From Candidatus Accumulibacter sp. ACC003 (GTDB lineage: Bacteria > Pseudomonadota > Gammaproteobacteria > Burkholderiales > Rhodocyclaceae), in the NCBI RefSeq assembly GCF_907163085.1, contig NZ_CAJQTX010000013.1, positions 1-37,045 of the forward strand: a stretch of DNA of 37,045 nucleotides. The letters are read 5' to 3'. The notes below the pieces were generated by a model. It worked only from the letters and a program-made list of their open reading frames with translations. It did no database searches and was not told the origin of the DNA. Each line of letters begins with the position of its first letter. Positions within the stretch are counted from its first letter, which is position 1. A program made the translations under genes and the position numbers. Shown here piece after piece: positions 34,401 to 37,045 of this stretch.

Positions 34401-35247
34401 TCACCCAAAGCAACAGCACAGCGGCGACCAGGGTTCCGACCAGCAGCGCGTAGCCGAGGTAGCGAACATAGGGCGACGGCGCCAGCGGCGTCCCCATCCA
34501 CTTCTCGTGCAGGGCCCGCTCTTCGGCCGGCGTGATGCTGGAAAAACCACGCTGTACCAAGGCCAGGGTATCGACATCGCCTTTGCGGACAGCGCGATGA
34601 AAGTCACCCGAAGCCAGTGAAAAGGCCTTCTTGAACTGCTCACCGGCGTCGTTCAGATAGAGCAGGTAATTGGCCGGCGGCTCGTCAAGGCAGAACACGC
34701 GCACCTTGCCAGCGATTGCCCCCTGCACCAGCGCCTGATAACTGGCGAAGCGCTGGACCGTTGGGATGCCGGCGGCGGCCAGCTTCTCGATACACGCATC
34801 GCCGTCCTTGGCGCCAACCAGAAAGCCTCGCAGGGTGTTCAGATCGACGATGCCGCCGATGCTCGCATGCGTGTAGATGGCCACCGGAATCTGCGCGTAC
34901 GGCGGCGTAAAATCGAGCGTACGAGCGCGCGCCGGCGTCATGAACAAAGTGTCGATGACATCGGCCTGGCCGTCGGCCATCCGCTGCAGTGCCGTCGCCC
35001 AGTCGCTGGCGCGCAGGTCGACGCGCACGCCGGTCTTTGTCTCCCACAGTTTCCAGCTGTCTACCAGGTAGCCGACGAGCCGCCCTTCGCCGTCGCGAAA
35101 AACGTAAGGCGGATAATTATCGTCGGTCACCACGGTCAGAACGGTGGCTGCGGCGAGCTCGGCGCGCGCGCCAGCGCCGGCCCAGACACTGAGCAGCACG
35201 CTGACAAGACCCAGGAGAAGCAGGTAGCGGCGACGGGGGAAGCGCAC
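31402..35247 (-). CDS. SBP3-PAS-GAF-PAS-PAS-GGDEF-EAL sensor protein
   Basis: A 1281-aa membrane-bound cyclic-di-GMP enzyme. After a signal peptide it has a periplasmic solute-binding (SBP_bac_3) domain (about 35-260, 'VVTDDNYPPYVF'), a membrane helix near 275-297, a PAS domain, a GAF domain ('GYGVPGHVLQTGRSYLSND'), two more PAS domains, GGDEF and EAL. The cyclase motif is intact ('RLGGDEF'), with an RxxD inhibitory site (RDED) five residues before it. The phosphodiesterase motif 'EALLRW' and 'DDFGSGYSS' are also intact, so either activity is possible. The single long frame has no frameshift. The periplasmic domain suggests control by an amino acid or similar small molecule. Monocistronic, with no linked receptor partner. 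Confidence 0.93.
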   Translation of the reverse strand: MRFPRRRYLLLLGLVSVLLSVWAGAGARAELAAATVLTVVTDDNYPPYVFRDGEGRLVGYLVDSWKLWETKTGVRVDLRASDWATALQRMADGQADVIDTLFMTPARARTLDFTPPYAQIPVAIYTHASIGGIVDLNTLRGFLVGAKDGDACIEKLAAAGIPTVQRFASYQALVQGAIAGKVRVFCLDEPPANYLLYLNDAGEQFKKAFSLASGDFHRAVRKGDVDTLALVQRGFSSITPAEERALHEKWMGTPLAPSPYVRYLGYALLVGTLVAAVLLLWVISLRRVVARRTARLQATLDAVPDLMFELGLDGCYHDFHSPRTDLLAAPAESLRGRLLSDVLPPAAAATCLAALREANEVGYSGGQQFALDLAHGRFWFELSVARKRSSRGQEPRFIVLSRDISGRKLAEAALLRRGEQLQLMSVASQQINSELDLPVILRQLVAAALQLTGAASGAAARMSGGQLVFGEYNEGGQLTPVDYRFGPGYGVPGHVLQTGRSYLSNDAENDPHVIAEIQQALRFENLLDTPIISRHGELLGCFEIHNKPGGFDDADVGLLQGLAASAAVALENTALLGERRQAEQALRDSEALKASVLAGAACGMIATDPQGLITVFNPVAEAILGYRADEVIGQQTPLIFHDPAELAATARALSVELGRPLEAGFEALVVKARTSDQADEREMTYLRKDGRRIAVRLAVTVLRTPAGVLIGYLGTVVDISAQQQAAAQLKLAAKVFEQGGEGIAITDAACRMVMVNQAFTAITGYSEADALGDNPRLLASGRHDAAFYQGMWAAIESQGCWQGEIWNRRKDGSVYPEWLSISRVQDDGVTTHYIGTFIDISQHKEAEARIQRLAHFDSLTGLPNRSLLAERVRHDLRRAQRGREPLALIFLDLDRFKHVNDSLGHRVGDQLLIEVAQRLTGAVRDEDTVARLGGDEFILVLPNTDADGAAHVAAKLLEVTAPPYRLEQHELTCTASLGIALYPADGTTLEALSMSADSAMYRAKESGRNAYCFFTADLQERSARTLQLENELRRALERGQLQLYYQPQLALADQRLLGAEALLRWQHPQLGMVEPAEFIPIAEESGLILPIGEWLLRTAVRQLRVWQQAGLPPISVAVNVSVAQFRLPQLPQLLARILDEERLPAHCLELELTERVAMESPLTAIAMIDKLRALGLRLAIDDFGSGYSSMSYLKRFRVHKLKISRSFVADISGDPDGEAIVVAIVGLAHSLGLQTVAEGIESEAQLAFLRNRACDEGQGYLFSEPLSATAFAAWVGERTPR

Positions 35248-35352
35248 GAGAAGCAGCCATTGACTTGACTAATGGTTCATGATACCTGCCAGCCGATAGG
35301 GATTTCGTAATGCGGCCAAAAAAACCCTCTGGCCGGCGAGACCGACGGCACT

Positions 35353-35757
35353 TCAGGCGCTGTCGATCGGCCGCCTTCCAGACAGCGCCAGCCAGCCGCG
35401 AATCACGCGATAGCCCACCCACAGGCCCAGGATGACGATCAGCAACCAGGCGATCGGAATACCGACGATGGTGATGATCAACATGCCGTAGACCAACAGC
35501 CACAGGACAGTGAACCAGAAAGTCCGGATCTGCCAGCGATAGTGGCTGTCGAGCCAGGTCCCCTGAACCTCGCTGCGCTTGATGTAATTGAGGACGACGG
35601 CGATCAGCGACGGCACGCCAAAGACAAAGGCACCGGCGACCGTCGCCGCGCCGGTGACGCCGATGACCACCGCCAGCGCGTGCAGGCCGTAGATCACATG
35701 GCACCAGGCGCGGGCACCCTCGAGGTCGCTGCCGGCGGGGATCAATTCTTGATTCAT
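35353..35757 (-). CDS. DUF4870-like four-helix membrane protein
   Basis: A 134-aa protein with four hydrophobic helices ('LHALAVVIGVTGAATVAG', 'FVFGVPSLIAVVLNYI', 'FWFTVLWLLVYGMLIITIVG', 'AWLLIVILGLWVGYRVIRG') joined by a conserved-looking loop 'GTWLDSHYRWQIRTFW'. This matches small DUF4870-like membrane proteins found next to ubiD in betaproteobacteria as I recall. Function unknown. It lies 62 bp downstream of ubiD on the same strand and may be co-transcribed with it. Confidence 0.82.
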   Translation of the reverse strand: MNQELIPAGSDLEGARAWCHVIYGLHALAVVIGVTGAATVAGAFVFGVPSLIAVVLNYIKRSEVQGTWLDSHYRWQIRTFWFTVLWLLVYGMLIITIVGIPIAWLLIVILGLWVGYRVIRGWLALSGRRPIDSA

Positions 35758-35818
35758 GGCCTTCTCCAGTCGCGCAGCGGCTTCGCCGCGATGCGCTCAA
35801 TTGCCGTGTCGCGGTCGC

Positions 35819-37045
35819 TCACAGCCCGAGTTCGCTCCACATGGCGTCAACGCGCTGCTTGACGGCGGCGTCCATGACGATCGGCGTTCCCCATTCGCGG
35901 CTCGTTTCGCCGGGCCACTTGTTGGTCGCGTCAAGGCCCATCTTGCTGCCGAGGCCGGCGACCGGGCTGGCAAAGTCGAGATAATCGATCGGCGTGTTTT
36001 CGGCGATCAAGGTATCGCGCGCGGCGTCGACACGCGTGGTCATCGCCCATATAACTTCCTTCCACTGGCGGATATCGACGTCGTCGTCGACGACGATGAT
36101 GAACTTGGTGTACATGAACTGGCGCAGGAAACTCCAGATGCCGAACATCACGCGCTTGGCGTGCCCCGGGTACTGCTTCTTGATGCTCACCGTCGCCAGT
36201 CGATACGAACAACCCTCGGGCGGCAGGTAGAAGTCGACGATCTCGGGAAACTGCTTCTGCAACAACGGCACGAAGACTTCATTGAGCGCGAACGCCGAGC
36301 ATCGCCGGTTCGTCGGGCGGCTTGCCGGTGTAGGTGCTGTGGTAGATCGGCTGCCGGCGCATGCTGATGCGCTCGATGGTGAACACCGGAAAAGTGCGCC
36401 TGCTCGTTGTAATAGCCGGTGTGGTCGCCGTAGGGTCCTTCGAGGGCGGTTTCCGGCCGGGTCGATGAATCCTTCGAGGACGATCTCGGCGGCCGCCGGC
36501 AACCTGCAGGTCGGAGCCCAGGCATTTCACCAACTCGGTGCGGGCGCCACGCAGCAGACCGGCGAACTGATATTCCGAGAGGCTGTCGGGAACCGGCGTG
36601 ACGGCGCCGAGAATGGTCGCCGGGTCGGCACCCAGCGCGAAACCGCTACGTGGAACGGCTGCCCGGGCCTGGCCAGGCAGTGCTCACGGAAAGTCGAGCG
36701 CGCCGCCGCGATGCGCCAGCCAGCGCATGATCACCTTGTTCGCTCCGAGCACCTGCTGCCGATAGATGCCCAGGTTCTGGCGGCTCTTGTGCGGCCCGCG
36801 GGTCACCGTCAGCCCCCAGGTGATCAGCGGCGCGCGTCGCCCGGCCAGCACAGCTGGATCGGCAGGCGCGAGCAGGTCGACGGTCGGGCCCTCCCAGACC
36901 ATCTCCTGGCACGGCGCCGACGACCGCAGGTGCGGCTCATGTTGTAGCCCTGCTTGGCACCGTCAGCTTGTCCCAGGCGTCCCGAACCCCTCGGACGGCT
37001 CGGGCTCCTTCAGATAAGCGAGTCAGCTTGCCGACCTCGCGCAGC
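35819..37045 (-). CDS. ubiD: UbiD, 3-octaprenyl-4-hydroxybenzoate decarboxylase (5' end outside window; several frameshifts)
   Basis: Prenylated-FMN-dependent decarboxylase of ubiquinone synthesis. The C-terminal 160 residues are in one clean frame ('[19 protein letters not shown]', '[19 protein letters not shown]', '[19 protein letters not shown]', '[12 protein letters not shown]'). Upstream the gene hops frames at least four times between 36280 and 37045: '[13 protein letters not shown]', '[19 protein letters not shown]', '[18 protein letters not shown]', '[14 protein letters not shown]' and '[10 protein letters not shown]' all belong to one UbiD sequence. About the first 90 codons lie beyond the right edge. 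The density of shifts indicates low-quality sequence at the contig end, not a decayed gene. Confidence 0.9.

Noticed and set aside
35257-35275. CCATT-N9-AATGG with TTGAC words as another FNR box before the GGDEF-EAL gene
   Set aside because: The TTGAC words are direct, not inverted, and no ATCAA/GTCAA half-site stands at the 4-bp spacing.

Overview
GC-rich, single-copy-looking chromosomal DNA from a betaproteobacterium of the Rhodocyclaceae, most likely 'Candidatus Accumulibacter' or a close relative. The main evidence is the pair of cytochrome b6 fusion genes at 8.5-12.6 kb: as I recall, a cytochrome b fused to a ferredoxin/flavin NAD(P) reductase was described as a novelty of the Accumulibacter sludge metagenome. 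A CYTH-CHAD polyphosphate-type protein fits a polyphosphate-accumulating organism. At least nine genes carry single-base frameshifts, mostly in homopolymer runs and worst at the right edge, so this looks like draft or metagenomic sequence. Several 'broken' genes are probably intact in the organism.

Region 1 (1-8156), NO/O2 respiration and assembly: a partial YdbL/DUF1318 gene; a PCu(A)C copper chaperone; two heme A synthase paralogs (minus strand); then, behind an FNR/DNR-type promoter, a 49-aa membrane peptide, a CuA subunit II and a B-family-like heme-copper subunit I in which the crosslinked active-site Tyr is replaced by Gln. That substitution points to a nitric oxide reductase (eNOR/sNOR-like) rather than an oxygen reductase. 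ctaB and SCO1/SenC follow, then trmL.

Region 2 (8157-12624), cytochrome b6 fusion cluster: behind a second FNR/DNR-type promoter with almost the same geometry lie cytochrome b6-2[4Fe-4S]-MvhD, a small anchored protein, and cytochrome b6-[2Fe-2S]-FAD/NAD reductase. Together they look like a membrane complex joining the quinone pool to ferredoxin/NAD(P)H and perhaps a thiol or bifurcating partner.

Region 3 (12.7-25.3 kb), accessory/defence island: a segmental duplication carries a divergent pair (DUF4062/TIR-like gene and HD-GYP gene). In copy A the DUF4062-like gene has decayed. In copy B the HD-GYP gene is split by a 2428-bp insertion element with 16-bp terminal repeats and a 5-bp target duplication. 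Between the copies are a DUF4062/TIR-like-NACHT-FGE (C-type lectin fold) STAND protein whose C-terminus looks like a diversity-generating-retroelement variable region, a Fic AMPylase, a truncated gene and fragments of DUF559 and NACHT genes.

Region 4 (25.4-28.3 kb), second NOR-like module: a TlpA-like thioredoxin, a second divergent heme-copper subunit I that lacks the catalytic Tyr and one CuB histidine, and a divergently transcribed DNR-like Crp/Fnr regulator. Its ExxSR recognition helix suits the two TTGAC-N4 boxes upstream.

Region 5 (28.3-37 kb), housekeeping: CYTH-CHAD protein, PBP4-type DacB, a 1281-aa PAS/GAF/GGDEF/EAL sensor, a DUF4870-like membrane protein and a frameshifted 3' part of ubiD.

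No tRNA, rRNA or CRISPR array was seen.
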